Below are positions 9,669-18,563 of a stretch of DNA of 64,000 bases, in pieces; within the stretch, counting starts at the first letter, position 1; each line of letters begins with the position of its first letter. Below the pieces are notes generated by a model. The model was not told the DNA's origin, ran no database searches, and saw nothing but the letters and a program-made list of their open reading frames with translations. This DNA is from Hyphomicrobiales bacterium (GTDB taxonomy: Bacteria > Pseudomonadota > Alphaproteobacteria > Rhizobiales > Rhizobiaceae). The position numbers and the translations under genes are program-made. The stretch is from positions 62,001 to 126,000 of the forward strand of contig UCMS01000003.1 in NCBI GenBank assembly GCA_900473805.1, given 5' to 3'.

Positions 9669-11189
9669 TCAAGCGGCAATACCGGCCATCATCAGGCCGA
9701 GTGTCTGTTCACCGGCGTCCGGTGTCTTCTCGCCAACCACCTTGCCGGCGAACATCACCAGGATCCGGTCGGACAGCGAACGGATTTCGTCGAGTTCGAC
9801 GGAGACGAGCAACACGGCCTTGCCGGCGTCCCGCGTCTCGACGATCCGCTTGTGAATGAACTCGATGGCGCCGATGTCGACACCGCGTGTGGGCTGGCCG
9901 ACGATCAAAAGTTTCGGGTCGCGTTCGATTTCGCGGGCAACGACGATCTTCTGCTGGTTGCCACCGGAGAAGTTGGCGGTCTTCAGCCGCGGGTTCGGCG
10001 GGCGGATGTCGTATTTTTCGATCTCGGCGACGGCGGCCTTGCGGATCGCATCCGGGTCGAGAAAGAAGCCCTTCCCGTAGCGTTCGTCACGATGATAACC
10101 GAGAATGGCGTTCTGGCTCTCTTCGAAAGGCAGGACCAGGCCCATGTGGTGTCGGTCTTCCGGAATATGGGCAACGCCAATGCCGCGCAATTCTGCCGGA
10201 TCGAGCCCCGCGACGTTGCGGCCGCCGATCCAGATCTCGCCGGATGTCGGCTTACGGATGCCGGTGATCGCTTCCAGCAATTCGCTCTGGCCATTACCCG
10301 CGACCCCTGCGATTCCGACGATTTCGCCGGAGCGCACGTCGAAGGAGACATTGTCGACCATGACGACGCCACGGCTGTCCTTGACGGTCAGGTTCCGCAC
10401 GGAGAGGTAGATGTCGCCCGGATTGGCCGGCTGCTTGTCGACATGCAGCAGCACGCGACGGCCGACCATCAACTCTGCGAGTTCCTCGACCGTGGTTTCG
10501 GCTGTCTTGCGTGTCGCCACGATTTCGCCGCGTCGCATCACCGAGACGGTGTCGGTGATCGCCATGATCTCGCGCAGCTTGTGCGTGATCAGGATGACGG
10601 TCTTGCCCTGATCGCGCAGCACGCCGAGGATCTTGAACAGGTGGTCGGCCTCGGCCGGCGTCAGCACACCTGTCGGCTCGTCCAGGATCAGGATTTCTGC
10701 GCCGCGATAGAGGGCTTTGAGGATTTCCACACGCTGCTGAAGGCCGACCGGCAGTTCTTCGATCACTGCGTCGGGATCGACTTCCAGCTCATAATCCTCT
10801 TCGAGTTTCTTCAGCGCGGCACGCGCGCTGTCCACACCCTTGGCCAGTGTCGCGCCACCTTCGGCGCCCAGCATCAGGTTCTCGAGCACCGTGAAATTTT
10901 CGACCAGCATGAAATGCTGGTGCACCATGCCGATGCCGGCGGAAATCGCCGCCTGGCTGTCCCGGATGGTGGTCGGCTTGCCGCCGATCTGAATGGATCC
11001 CTGGTCGGCTTGATAGAAGCCGTAGAGGATCGACATCAAGGTCGATTTGCCCGCGCCGTTTTCACCGATGATACCGTGAATGGAGCCCTTGGCGACCGTA
11101 AGGTTGATGTTCTTGTTGGCATGCACCGCACCGAACTTCTTGTCGATGCCGATCAATTCGATCGCCGGTACCTGGCTCGTTGCAGTCAT
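9669..11189 (-). CDS. nucleoside ABC transporter ATP-binding protein (two fused ATPase domains)
   Basis: A 506-residue RbsA/YufO-type subunit with two ABC domains in one chain. The first half has [16 protein letters not shown] as Walker [16 protein letters not shown] in the signature position and [10 protein letters not shown] as Walker B; the second half has [14 protein letters not shown] in place of a normal Walker [16 protein letters not shown] as signature, and [11 protein letters not shown]. The unequal halves are typical of the family. Start ATG 11189 has GGGGGA six bases upstream. The gene lies 68 bases after the binding-protein gene with a terminator-like hairpin between. Confidence 0.92.
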   Translation of the reverse strand: MTATSQVPAIELIGIDKKFGAVHANKNINLTVAKGSIHGIIGENGAGKSTLMSILYGFYQADQGSIQIGGKPTTIRDSQAAISAGIGMVHQHFMLVENFTVLENLMLGAEGGATLAKGVDSARAALKKLEEDYELEVDPDAVIEELPVGLQQRVEILKALYRGAEILILDEPTGVLTPAEADHLFKILGVLRDQGKTVILITHKLREIMAITDTVSVMRRGEIVATRKTAETTVEELAELMVGRRVLLHVDKQPANPGDIYLSVRNLTVKDSRGVVMVDNVSFDVRSGEIVGIAGVAGNGQSELLEAITGIRKPTSGEIWIGGRNVAGLDPAELRGIGVAHIPEDRHHMGLVLPFEESQNAILGYHRDERYGKGFFLDPDAIRKAAVAEIEKYDIRPPNPRLKTANFSGGNQQKIVVAREIERDPKLLIVGQPTRGVDIGAIEFIHKRIVETRDAGKAVLLVSVELDEIRSLSDRILVMFAGKVVGEKTPDAGEQTLGLMMAGIAA

Positions 11190-11208
11190 TCCGGTCCCCC
11201 AGACATAC

Positions 11209-11247
11209 AAAAAGGGCGCAGGACGACGAATGAGCCGTCCTGCGCCC
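11209..11247 (-). terminator. internal terminator/attenuator between binding-protein and ATPase genes
   Basis: GGGCGCAGGACG (11214-11225) and CGTCCTGCGCCC (11236-11247) form a perfect twelve-base-pair stem with a ten-base loop. On the minus strand the stem is followed by five Ts (11213-11209). It sits eleven bases after the stop of the binding-protein gene and about 20 bases before the ATPase ATG, so it should end most transcripts after the binding protein and let a fraction continue, giving excess binding protein over membrane complex. Confidence 0.85.
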
Positions 11248-11257
11248 GGATTTCAGA

Positions 11258-12250
11258 TCACTTCGGGCAGGAATTGTCCGACATGTAGTCGTGGATCTTG
11301 ACGGTTCCTGCGATGATGTCGGCCTTCGCCTTTTCGACGGCTGCCTTCATGTCATCAGTGATCAGCTTGGCGTTGTTGTCGTCGAGCGCATAGCCAACGC
11401 CGTCTTCCTTGACGCCGAGTGCCAGCAGGCCGGGCGTGAACTTGTCGTTCTTGGAATCGGAATAGGCGTTGTAGACGGCGAGGTCGACGCGCTTGACCAT
11501 CGAGGTCAAAACGGAACCCGGCTGCAGGTGGTTCTGGTTGGAATCGACGCCGATCGAGAACTTCTTGTTGTCGGCGGCGGTCTGAAGAACGCCGAGGCCG
11601 GAAGCGCCGGCTGCCGCGTAGATGACGTCAGCGCCCTGGTCGATCTGGTTCTTGGCGAGTTCACCGCCGCGGACCGGATCGTTCCATGCAGCACCCGTCG
11701 TGCCGATCATGTTCTGCAGGACTTCGATGTCGGCCTTGGCGGCGCGTGCGCCCTGCTCATAGCCACATTCGAACTTGCGGATCAGAGGAATGTCCATGCC
11801 GCCGACGAAACCGACCTTGCCGGTGGTCGACGCCATGCCGGCGAGCAGGCCGACCAGGTACGAACCTTCTTCTTCCTTGTAGACGACCGAACGGACATTC
11901 GGCTTGTCGACGACCGAGTCAACGATGACGAACTGGGTGTCGGGGAATTCTGCCGCGACCTTTTCGATGGCCGAGGTCCATGCGAAGGACACGGCAACGA
12001 TCGGGTTGAAGCCCTTCGAGGCGAAGTTGCGGATCGCCTGTTCGCCCTGGGTGTCGCTGGTCGGCTCGAAATCACGATAGTCGATGCCGGTTTCGGCCTT
12101 GAACTTCTCGGCGCCACCATAGGCGGCTTCGTTGAACGACTTGTCGAACTTGCCGCCCGTGCCATAAACCAGCGCCGGCTTGATGTCGGCCGCAAGTGCG
12201 GTCGCCGACATCGCGGCCAAGGCAAAGAGACTGAGGAGGGTTTTCTTCAT
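11258..12250 (-). CDS. BMP-family nucleoside-binding lipoprotein-like periplasmic protein
   Basis: Periplasmic substrate-binding component of the nucleoside importer. The 330-residue precursor begins MKKTLLSLFALAAMSATALA, a classical cleavable signal peptide with an ALA-A cleavage site; no lipobox Cys is seen. The mature part shows LVYGTGGKFDKSFNEAAYGG, the BMP/TmpC/Med hallmark, and VGFVGGMDIPLI. The ATG at 12250 is the only start that gives a signal peptide. It is the first gene of the minus-strand operon and lies downstream of a regulatory region with two dyads. Members bind purine and pyrimidine nucleosides; the exact range here is unknown. Confidence 0.9.
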   Translation of the reverse strand: MKKTLLSLFALAAMSATALAADIKPALVYGTGGKFDKSFNEAAYGGAEKFKAETGIDYRDFEPTSDTQGEQAIRNFASKGFNPIVAVSFAWTSAIEKVAAEFPDTQFVIVDSVVDKPNVRSVVYKEEEGSYLVGLLAGMASTTGKVGFVGGMDIPLIRKFECGYEQGARAAKADIEVLQNMIGTTGAAWNDPVRGGELAKNQIDQGADVIYAAAGASGLGVLQTAADNKKFSIGVDSNQNHLQPGSVLTSMVKRVDLAVYNAYSDSKNDKFTPGLLALGVKEDGVGYALDDNNAKLITDDMKAAVEKAKADIIAGTVKIHDYMSDNSCPK

Positions 12251-12395
12251 TGTGCAGCCCTGTTTGTTGCTATTGATCTTGTTGGGTCCTCCCGCAAGCC
12301 TTTCCTCATGAGAAAGACATGTCTGCGGAACCGCCGCTCCCCTTTTCCAGAGGTCCTGGCTGGGCCGCATCCTTGCATGGCTTTCGCAAAAATTC

Positions 12396-12416
12396 ACCAG
12401 ATTTTTTTCATCTGGT
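12396..12416. promoter_or_regulatory. 7-7-7 inverted repeat upstream of the nucleoside importer operon
   Basis: ACCAGAT (12396-12402), a seven-base spacer, then ATCTGGT (12410-12416): a perfect inverted repeat about 146 bases upstream of the binding-protein start. Size and symmetry fit a dimeric repressor operator. No regulator gene is adjacent, so the protein is unknown. Confidence 0.5.
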
Positions 12417-12421
12417 AAAGA

Positions 12422-12458
12422 TTCACACCCGTGCTGAAAATTCAGCATCGAGTGTGAA
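12422..12458. promoter_or_regulatory. nested double dyad upstream of the nucleoside importer operon
   Basis: Two perfect inverted repeats share one centre: TTCACAC (12422-12428) with GTGTGAA (12452-12458), and inside them TGCTGAA (12432-12438) with TTCAGCA (12441-12447). This could be a pair of operators or a structured element; no T-run follows on either strand. The rest of 12251-12507 holds no gene I can recognise. Confidence 0.5.
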
Positions 12459-12507
12459 AATCTAGTCAGATCAAGGGGATTTGTGCTGCCGCTTTGGGCA
12501 GCACGTC

Positions 12508-13167
12508 TCAGGCCGCCGGCTGGATCGGGCAGGCAACGCCCGTGCCGCGCAGACCGCAATAGCCGTTCGGATTTTTGGCAAGATACTGCTGGTGATAGTC
12601 TTCGGCGTAATAGAAGGGGCCGGCATGGGCGATTTCCGTCGTTACGCGACTGCTGTGTCCGGCCTGAACCAAGGCCTGCTGGAACCGATCGCGCACTGTG
12701 ATCGCCAGCGCCATGTCCTCGTCCGTTTCGACATAGATTGCAGACCGGTAGGTCGTGCCGATATCGTTACCCTGCCGCATGCCCTGCGTCGGGTCATGGG
12801 CCTCGAAGAAGATTTTGAAGATCTCTTCCAGGCTGATCTTTGCCGGATCGTAGACCACCTTGACCACCTCGGTGTGGCCGGTCAGCCCCGTGACGGTCTC
12901 CTGATAGGTCGGGTTCGGTGTGATTCCGCCCTGATAGCCTGCCGCCGTGACATAGACGCCGGGCGTCTGCCAAAGCAGCCGTTCCGCGCCCCAGAAACAT
13001 CCCATACCCAGATAGACGGTCCGCATGCCCTCGGGGTAGGGCCCCTTGAGAGGCAGGCCCGAGACGAAATGTGTTTCGGCGGTCGGCAGGGCCTCGGCTC
13101 TCCCGGGAAGCGCGCTTTCGGCGGTGGGCATTGTCGTCTTCTTATTGAACATGTCGATCAGGAACAT
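12508..13167 (-). CDS. msrA: peptide-methionine (S)-S-oxide reductase
   Basis: Repairs methionine-S-sulfoxide in proteins with thioredoxin as reductant. The 219-residue protein has [15 protein letters not shown] (catalytic Cys in GCFWGAE), [19 protein letters not shown] sequence and [13 protein letters not shown] with a C-terminal resolving-cysteine region. About 45 residues precede the catalytic domain, as in many rhizobial MsrA proteins. The ATG at 13167 is preferred because GAAGGAG lies seven bases upstream. It appears monocistronic. Confidence 0.95.
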   Translation of the reverse strand: MFLIDMFNKKTTMPTAESALPGRAEALPTAETHFVSGLPLKGPYPEGMRTVYLGMGCFWGAERLLWQTPGVYVTAAGYQGGITPNPTYQETVTGLTGHTEVVKVVYDPAKISLEEIFKIFFEAHDPTQGMRQGNDIGTTYRSAIYVETDEDMALAITVRDRFQQALVQAGHSSRVTTEIAHAGPFYYAEDYHQQYLAKNPNGYCGLRGTGVACPIQPAA

Positions 13168-13303
13168 CTCGATACTCCTTCTGATTAAGCGGGGCGCCGC
13201 CGGATGCGGGCCAAGCACGGGTGGGGCGAATGACTGTTGTATGTCGCAGTTTTCCCGCTGACCTTACATGCCCATGCGGTGGCTCAATGCGTCGAGCCGG
13301 CGC

Positions 13304-13630
13304 TCAGGCCGCAAACCGTCCGGCAAGCGACGGCTTCTTGTAGCCCAGCATCCAGAAGACCAGCGACATCGCAAACAGCACGACAAAGGCAGGTTGCACC
13401 AGGACGGTGTCGCGCAAGGCTGCCCAAGTGCCGATGCCGAAGCGGGCCTCGGCTGTCTGCTGCAGCATCGCCAACGAAGCCGGGCTGACATCTGCCCAGA
13501 CGGACGTCAACGGTGTCAGAATCATGCGGGAAGCCGAAACAGATGCGATCGTGTCTGCCGTCGCTGCAACCACCCCTGCGCACAGCAGGAGCAAACTCAT
13601 CATTCTCAAGGCAAGCCGCACCATCAACAT
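13304..13630 (-). CDS. small two-helix membrane protein of unknown function
   Basis: A 108-residue protein starting MLMVRLALRMMSLLL with one hydrophobic helix at the N terminus, a soluble middle (about residues 30-70), and a second helix near residues 78-97 (AFVVLFAMSLVFWMLGY) followed by a basic tail KKPSLAGRFAA. I do not recognise an enzyme family. The pattern fits a small inner-membrane protein with its middle part in the periplasm. A GTG four codons upstream and an ATG two codons downstream are possible other starts. It lies alone between msrA and tRNA-Ser. Confidence 0.6.
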   Translation of the reverse strand: MLMVRLALRMMSLLLLCAGVVAATADTIASVSASRMILTPLTSVWADVSPASLAMLQQTAEARFGIGTWAALRDTVLVQPAFVVLFAMSLVFWMLGYKKPSLAGRFAA

Positions 13631-13796
13631 CCCCGGCTGAATTCGACGGCAACCTCCGATCCCGCTGCTGTCTGGGGCTATAGATAGGGATTTGTCGGCC
13701 GATGTCAAAATAATGAGAGATTTCGGTTGATCCGCCGGATTTCATGGGTATATATCGCGCCCGACCAACCGCGGTGATTTTCGCCGCGACCTCCCT

Positions 13797-13886
13797 GGAC
13801 AGGTGGCCGAGTGGTTGAAGGCGCACGCCTGGAACGCGTGTGTGCGTGAAAGCGTACCGTGGGTTCGAATCCCACCCTGTCCGCCA
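13797..13886 (+). tRNA. tRNA-Ser (anticodon GGA)
   Basis: GGACAGG (13797-13803) pairs with CCTGTCC (13876-13882), followed by the discriminator G and an encoded CCA. The anticodon stem CACGC/GCGTG encloses CTGGAAC with anticodon GGA at 13831-13833. The long variable arm and the TTCGAATC T-loop fit a class II serine tRNA of 90 nt. I recall a tRNA-Ser next to the alpha-r14 locus in S. meliloti, which agrees with the sRNA found 400 bases downstream. Confidence 0.97.
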
Positions 13887-14262
13887 TTTCCTTGATATCC
13901 AACCGTTATTCCTGAGCGCTCTTCCTGGTTCCCTGGTGAGGCCGATGCTGGAACTTGGATTCCGTTTCCTACACGAGCTGATGAAAGAGTGGCTTGGCGA
14001 CCGGTTGCCGGCCGCGTATGCCAATCTCCATTGAGGCAGGCGGTGTGAACCGTGGGCCTATGCAGCCGGATCGCAAGCGCCCAAAACAATCCAGATTGAC
14101 CTGACGATTTGTGCTGAGAACCGCTGGCGGCTGGCGCTGGCTAATTCGTTGGTTCCATGACCAGTGGACCACGAGATTGGGGTCCTCCGGCGAGCCCTGT
14201 TCTGCCCAATTCGTAATCACCAAGCAATGCATGCTTCGCATAGCTGCAGTGCAGCATTGATG
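13887..14262. other. intergenic stretch without a recognised gene
   Basis: About 375 bases between tRNA-Ser and the sRNA promoter. I find no convincing ORF. Near its end CCAAGCAATGC (14219-14229) can pair with GCATTGATGCTTGG (14253-14266) with a two-base bulge; this dyad overlaps the -35 box of the sRNA promoter and might be a regulatory site. Confidence 0.4.
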
Positions 14263-14291
14263 CTTGGAAACGGCGGTGGTCAGCGTATGAT
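14263..14291 (+). promoter_or_regulatory. sigma-70-type promoter of the first alpha-r14 sRNA
   Basis: CTTGGA (14263-14268), a 17-base spacer, then TATGAT (14286-14291). It places the start of transcription at about 14298, just before TCATCGAAGC, a sequence shared with the 5' end of the second alpha-r14 copy. Confidence 0.7.
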
Positions 14292-14297
14292 CACAGT

Positions 14298-14452
14298 CAT
14301 CGAAGCAATGCACCTCCTCCCGCAGAGCTTCGACGCAGGGCGACCACTCCTCCTCCCAAGGTCGTCCTACAGAACACCGGCACTCCTCCTCCCAGTCGGT
14401 GTTCAAACTATTCGAAAAGCCTGCCGCACCTCCTCCCGCGGCAGGCTTTTTC
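14298..14452 (+). ncRNA. alpha-r14 family trans-acting sRNA (NfeR1/Smr14-like), copy 1
   Basis: About 155 nt with four hairpins, each showing the anti-Shine-Dalgarno motif CCTCCTCCC in its loop: 14313-14321, 14349-14357, 14385-14393 and 14429-14437. Stems are CGAAGC/GCTTCG (14301-14306 with 14326-14331), GCGACC/GGTCGT (14340-14345 with 14360-14365, one wobble), GAACACCG/CGGTGTTC (14372-14379 with 14397-14404) and the terminator GCCTGCCG/CGGCAGGC (14419-14426 with 14439-14446) followed by five Ts. Alpha-r14 RNAs of rhizobia (NfeR1 in S. meliloti) use such loops to mask ribosome-binding sites of transporter mRNAs. As I recall, three such loops are usual; this one has four. Confidence 0.88.
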
Positions 14453-14536
14453 GTTTTCGGCCTTCGTGCGACTTTCCTGCCTGTCCACCGGGCAAATGCC
14501 CGACGGCTGTTGACAGCGGTTTTCGTCCGCGCGCGA

Positions 14537-15325
14537 TCAGCTCTGCCGCATGAACTTCTGAATGAGATCGGCGAGCGCTTCCGGCTGCTCGACCGAGGGG
14601 ATATGCGCGCAATCGGCGATTTCCTCGAAACGGGCGCCCGGAACGAGATCGGCACCGGCCTTGACCGTGGCGGGTGGCGTCGAGCCGTCCTGGTCGCCGA
14701 CGACGAAGAGCGTGGGGACCGTGATGGTCGGCAGGACATCGGAGAAATCGGTGTCGCGCAGGGCAGCACAGGTCGACAGATAGCCTGCGATGGACTGACG
14801 CGTCATCATCAAGCGGTAGCCGGCGAGTTGGTCAGGGCGGTCTTCATGGAAGGCCGGGGTGAACCAGCGTGCCATGGCACTGTCAGCAGCGCTCTCCAGG
14901 CCGCCCTTCTCGATGCCGGCGATGCGCTCGGCCCAGATTTCGGCAGACCCGATGCGGGGTGCGGTGTCGCAGAGGATGAGTTTGCGGAACAGATCCGGCC
15001 GCTCCTTCCAGAGACCCTGGCAGACGAGGCCGCCAACGGAGAGGCCGCAGAAGGTGGCTTTGCGGATGCCGAGTTCGTCGCAGAGGTTGGCGAGATCCGA
15101 AACGAGGTCCCTCATGCCGAAGGGCTTGTCGGCGCCGCCGGAGAGGCCGTGGCCACGGCTGTCATAGAGCAGCACCGAGACATCGTCGCCGAGCTCGTCG
15201 AAGAGCGGCAGCCAGATGCGGAAGTCGGTGCCGAGCCCGTTGGAGAAGACGATCAGGTTCTTGGCTTTCGCCTCGCCGATCAGTTCGTAGTGCACGACAT
15301 TGCCGTTGATGGTCTTGAAGGCCAA
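14537..15325 (-). CDS. pcaD: alpha/beta hydrolase, probable 3-oxoadipate enol-lactonase
   Basis: A 262-residue alpha/beta-hydrolase with FSNGLGTDFRIW (oxyanion region), YDSRGHGLSGG, the nucleophile elbow CGLSVGGLVCQG (Ser near residue 95) and DCAHIPSVEQPEAL carrying the catalytic His near residue 240. Sequence and length match PcaD, which opens the enol-lactone in the protocatechuate branch of the beta-ketoadipate pathway. No other pca gene is near, so a different ester or lactone substrate is possible. It lies downstream of polA on the same strand, 62 bases away. Confidence 0.75.
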   Translation of the reverse strand: MAFKTINGNVVHYELIGEAKAKNLIVFSNGLGTDFRIWLPLFDELGDDVSVLLYDSRGHGLSGGADKPFGMRDLVSDLANLCDELGIRKATFCGLSVGGLVCQGLWKERPDLFRKLILCDTAPRIGSAEIWAERIAGIEKGGLESAADSAMARWFTPAFHEDRPDQLAGYRLMMTRQSIAGYLSTCAALRDTDFSDVLPTITVPTLFVVGDQDGSTPPATVKAGADLVPGARFEEIADCAHIPSVEQPEALADLIQKFMRQS

Positions 15326-15387
15326 ATCTTGTACTCCTGCGGGCTTTACAGCCCCCGTGTTTCGCTAACCGGCAAGGCCGGGAATTC

Positions 15388-18381
15388 TCAGTGCGCCTCG
15401 TCCCAATTGTGGGCGGCGCGGGCGTCGACCTTGAGCGGAACGCGCATGGAGACGGCGGGCATGGCGGCGTTTTCCATGATGTTGACGATAACAGGCATGG
15501 CGACATCGACGGCATCGTCCTCAACTTCGAAGATCAGTTCGTCATGCACCTGCAGCAGCATGCGCACGCGCTCCGACAAACCCGCTGCGGCAAGCGCCGG
15601 CTCGATCTGGATCATGGCGCGGCGGATGATGTCGGCGGCCGAACCCTGGATCGGAGCGTTGATCGCGGCGCGTTCGTTGAAGGCGCGCATTGAGGGGTTG
15701 GACGATTTGATCTCCGGGTAGTGGGCGCGGCGGCCGAAGATGGTTTCCACATAGCCATGCTCGCGGGCGAAGGCCTTGGTGCTCTCCATGTAGTCCTTGA
15801 TGCCGGGGAAGCGCTCGAAATACTTCTTGATGTAGTCGCCGGCCTCCGAGCGCTCGATGCCGAGCTGGTTCGCAAGGCCGAAAGCGGAGATGCCGTAGAT
15901 GATGCCGAAGTTGATCGCCTTGGCGCGGCGGCGGACGTCCGACGGCATACCTTCGACCGGCACGCCGAACATTTCGGATGCAGTCATGGCATGGATGTCG
16001 ATGCCATCGGCAAAGGCCTGGCGGAGCTGCGGGATGTCGGCGACATGGGCCAGCACGCGCAGTTCGATCTGGCTGTAGTCGGCTGACAAGAGCTTGTGGC
16101 CGGGCGTCGAGATGAAGGCTGTACGGATCTTGCGGCCTTCGGCGGTGCGGACCGGAATGTTCTGCAGGTTCGGCTCTGACGACGAGAGGCGACCTGTTGT
16201 CGTTGACGCCAGAGAGTAGCCCGTGTGGACGCGTTTGGTCTGCGGATGGATGTATCCGGGAAGCGCATCCGTATAGGTAGACTTCAGCTTGGTCAGCTGG
16301 CGCCAGTCGACGATCTTGCGCGGCAGCGGCGCACCCTCAGCAGCGAGGTCTTCCAGCACCTGGGCTGAGGTCGACCACTGACCGGTCTTGGTCTTGGAAC
16401 CACCGGGCAGACCCATGCGACCGAACAGGATATCGCCGAGCTGCTTCGGCGAGCCGATGTTGAACCGCTCGCCAGCGAGTTCATAGACCTCGTCCTCAGC
16501 GGCAGCGGCCTTTTGGGCGAGTTCGCCCGACAGGCGCGAGAGGATCTGGCGGTCGACGGTGATGCCGCGCTCTTCCATATGGGCGAGCACCGGCACCAGC
16601 GGGCGCTCCAAGCGCTCGTAGATGCGGGTGAGACCCTCGGCGGCCAGACGCGGTTTCAGCACCAGCCAGAGACGGAGCGTCACATCGGCGTCTTCGGCGG
16701 CATAGGCGGTTGCGCGGTCGATGTCGACGAGATCGAAGGTGACGGAGGACTTTCCGGAGCCGGCGACGTCCTTGTAGGCGATCGGGGTATGGCCGAGCCA
16801 CTTCTCCGACAGGCCGTCCATGCCGTGATTGCCCTTGCCGGCGTCGAGCACGTAGGACATCAGCATGGTGTCATCGAAGGACTGGAGCGTCACGCCGTGG
16901 CGCTTCATCACCAGGTAGTCGTATTTCAGGTTCTGCGCGACCTTCAGCACGGAGGGGTCTTCCAGTAGACCCTTCAGGGCGGCCAGCGCATCCTTCATCG
17001 GGATCTGGCCATCGGCGTGCCCGCCGCCGAGAAGATCGCCGACGCCGGTCTTGTGCGTGAGCGGAATGTAGGCGGCGCGGATGTCGGTCGAGCCGGGCGA
17101 CAGCACATTGTCTTGGATCGCGAGCGAGACGCCGACCAGCTCGGCCTGCATCGGATCGAGCGAGGTGGTCTCTGTGTCGAAGGCGACGAGGCCGGTTTCG
17201 CGGGCAGCAGCAATCCAGAGCTCAAGGGTCTCGATGTCGCGGATTGTCACGTAAGCGCTGGTATCGATCGGCTTTCCTGCAAAGGCATTCGCCCGGCTTG
17301 CTGCGAGACCAGCGGGTGTCGCGCCATCGGGGCTGCCGGATTTTGCGGACGAGGCTGCGGCCGTCGATACGGAAGCAGTAGACGCGTCGGCTGAAGAGGC
17401 AGAAGGCACGTCGCCGGCATCAAGATCGGGGCCACGGGCCGCATCACCCCATTCAACCGGCACGACGGCCGGTTCGATGACGCCTGCATCGCAGTCGCAG
17501 ACTTCGGCCACACGGCGGGTCAGCGTGGTGAATTCCATCGCCTTAAGGAATGCAATGAGCTTCGGACCGTTCTGCGGTTCGAGCACCAACTCCTCGAGCT
17601 TCATGTCGAGCGGCACATCGGTGCGCAGTTCGACGAGCTGGCGCGAGACACGCGCGAGCTCGGCATTGGCGACGATGTTTTCGCGGCGCTTGACCTGTTT
17701 GATCTCATCAGCACGGGCGAGCAGGGTTTCCAGATCGCCGAACTCTTCGAGCAGCTGGGCGGCGGTCTTGGGGCCGATACCGGGAATGCCGGGAACGTTG
17801 TCGGTCGAATCGCCTGTCATCGCCTGCAGATCGATCATCTTTTCCGGCGGCACGCCCCATTTCTCGATGACGTCGGGAATGCCGATCTGCTTGTCCTTCA
17901 TCGCGTCGTACATATGCACGTTCGCGGTGACGAGCTGCATCAGGTCCTTGTCGGAGGAAACGATGGTGACGTCGGCGCCGACGGCCTCAGCCTGGCGGGC
18001 ATAGGTGGCGATGATGTCGTCCGCCTCGAAACCTTCGGTTTCGATGCAGGGCAGATTGAAGGCGCGGGTCGCATGGCGGATCAGGCCGAACTGCGGGATC
18101 AGGTCTTCCGGCGGGGCCGAGCGGTTCGCCTTGTAAAGCGGATAAATTTCCTTGCGGAAAGTCGTCGACGAGTAGTCGAAAATAACGGCCAGATGCGTCG
18201 GCGTGACACCGACATCGGTGTTGCGGGCATCGCGCAACAGCTTCCACAGCATGTTGCAGAAGCCGGAGACCGCGTTGACGGGCAGGCCGTCCGACTTGCG
18301 GTTCAGGGCCGGGATGGCGTGGAAGGCGCGGAAGATGAAACCCGAGCCGTCGACGAGGAAGAGGTGATCGCCTTTTTTCAT
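15388..18381 (-). CDS. polA: DNA polymerase I
   Basis: A 997-residue protein with all three activities. The N-terminal 5'-3' exonuclease begins MKKGDHLFLVDGSGFIFRAFHA and includes DSTDNVPGIPGIGPKTA. A Ser/Ala-rich linker of about 60 residues follows near residue 330-390. The proofreading domain looks intact (VAFDTETTSLDP, NLKYDYLVM, YAAEDADVTLRLW). Polymerase motifs A (DYSQIELRVLAH), B (RRRAKAINFGIIYG) and C (LQVHDELIFEVE) are present. I choose the ATG at 18381 because it matches the usual N terminus; a TTG at 18441 would add 20 residues unlike the family. Confidence 0.97.
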   Translation of the reverse strand: MKKGDHLFLVDGSGFIFRAFHAIPALNRKSDGLPVNAVSGFCNMLWKLLRDARNTDVGVTPTHLAVIFDYSSTTFRKEIYPLYKANRSAPPEDLIPQFGLIRHATRAFNLPCIETEGFEADDIIATYARQAEAVGADVTIVSSDKDLMQLVTANVHMYDAMKDKQIGIPDVIEKWGVPPEKMIDLQAMTGDSTDNVPGIPGIGPKTAAQLLEEFGDLETLLARADEIKQVKRRENIVANAELARVSRQLVELRTDVPLDMKLEELVLEPQNGPKLIAFLKAMEFTTLTRRVAEVCDCDAGVIEPAVVPVEWGDAARGPDLDAGDVPSASSADASTASVSTAAASSAKSGSPDGATPAGLAASRANAFAGKPIDTSAYVTIRDIETLELWIAAARETGLVAFDTETTSLDPMQAELVGVSLAIQDNVLSPGSTDIRAAYIPLTHKTGVGDLLGGGHADGQIPMKDALAALKGLLEDPSVLKVAQNLKYDYLVMKRHGVTLQSFDDTMLMSYVLDAGKGNHGMDGLSEKWLGHTPIAYKDVAGSGKSSVTFDLVDIDRATAYAAEDADVTLRLWLVLKPRLAAEGLTRIYERLERPLVPVLAHMEERGITVDRQILSRLSGELAQKAAAAEDEVYELAGERFNIGSPKQLGDILFGRMGLPGGSKTKTGQWSTSAQVLEDLAAEGAPLPRKIVDWRQLTKLKSTYTDALPGYIHPQTKRVHTGYSLASTTTGRLSSSEPNLQNIPVRTAEGRKIRTAFISTPGHKLLSADYSQIELRVLAHVADIPQLRQAFADGIDIHAMTASEMFGVPVEGMPSDVRRRAKAINFGIIYGISAFGLANQLGIERSEAGDYIKKYFERFPGIKDYMESTKAFAREHGYVETIFGRRAHYPEIKSSNPSMRAFNERAAINAPIQGSAADIIRRAMIQIEPALAAAGLSERVRMLLQVHDELIFEVEDDAVDVAMPVIVNIMENAAMPAVSMRVPLKVDARAAHNWDEAH

Positions 18382-18528
18382 GTCGGCATGGATAGCGCGG
18401 GGAGGCTGAAACGTCCATGACGGTTTGTTCTGCGTGGACAAAAACCGAGTATGCGCTTGGGCAGCACGCGACCCTGACCTGAAATGGAAAGCTCACAAAA
18501 AGCTTACCGATTTGTAATGCCTCTTTCC

Positions 18529-18557
18529 CTTGAAAAACCACATTTGGAACCTCAGAT
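18529..18557 (+). promoter_or_regulatory. possible promoter of the alpha-r7-like sRNA
   Basis: CTTGAA (18529-18534), 17 bases, then TCAGAT (18552-18557), a weak -10. The layout matches the alpha-r14 promoter at 14263-14291 base for base in spacing, and both run into the identical 14-mer GATCACAGTCATCG (18555-18568 and 14289-14302). Confidence 0.45.
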
Positions 18558-18563
18558 CACAGT

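Noticed and set aside
12422..12458. CRP-like site
   Set aside because: The arms read TTCACAC...GTGTGAA with the TGTGA half-sites pointing the wrong way and a spacing far from the TGTGA-N6-TCACA consensus.
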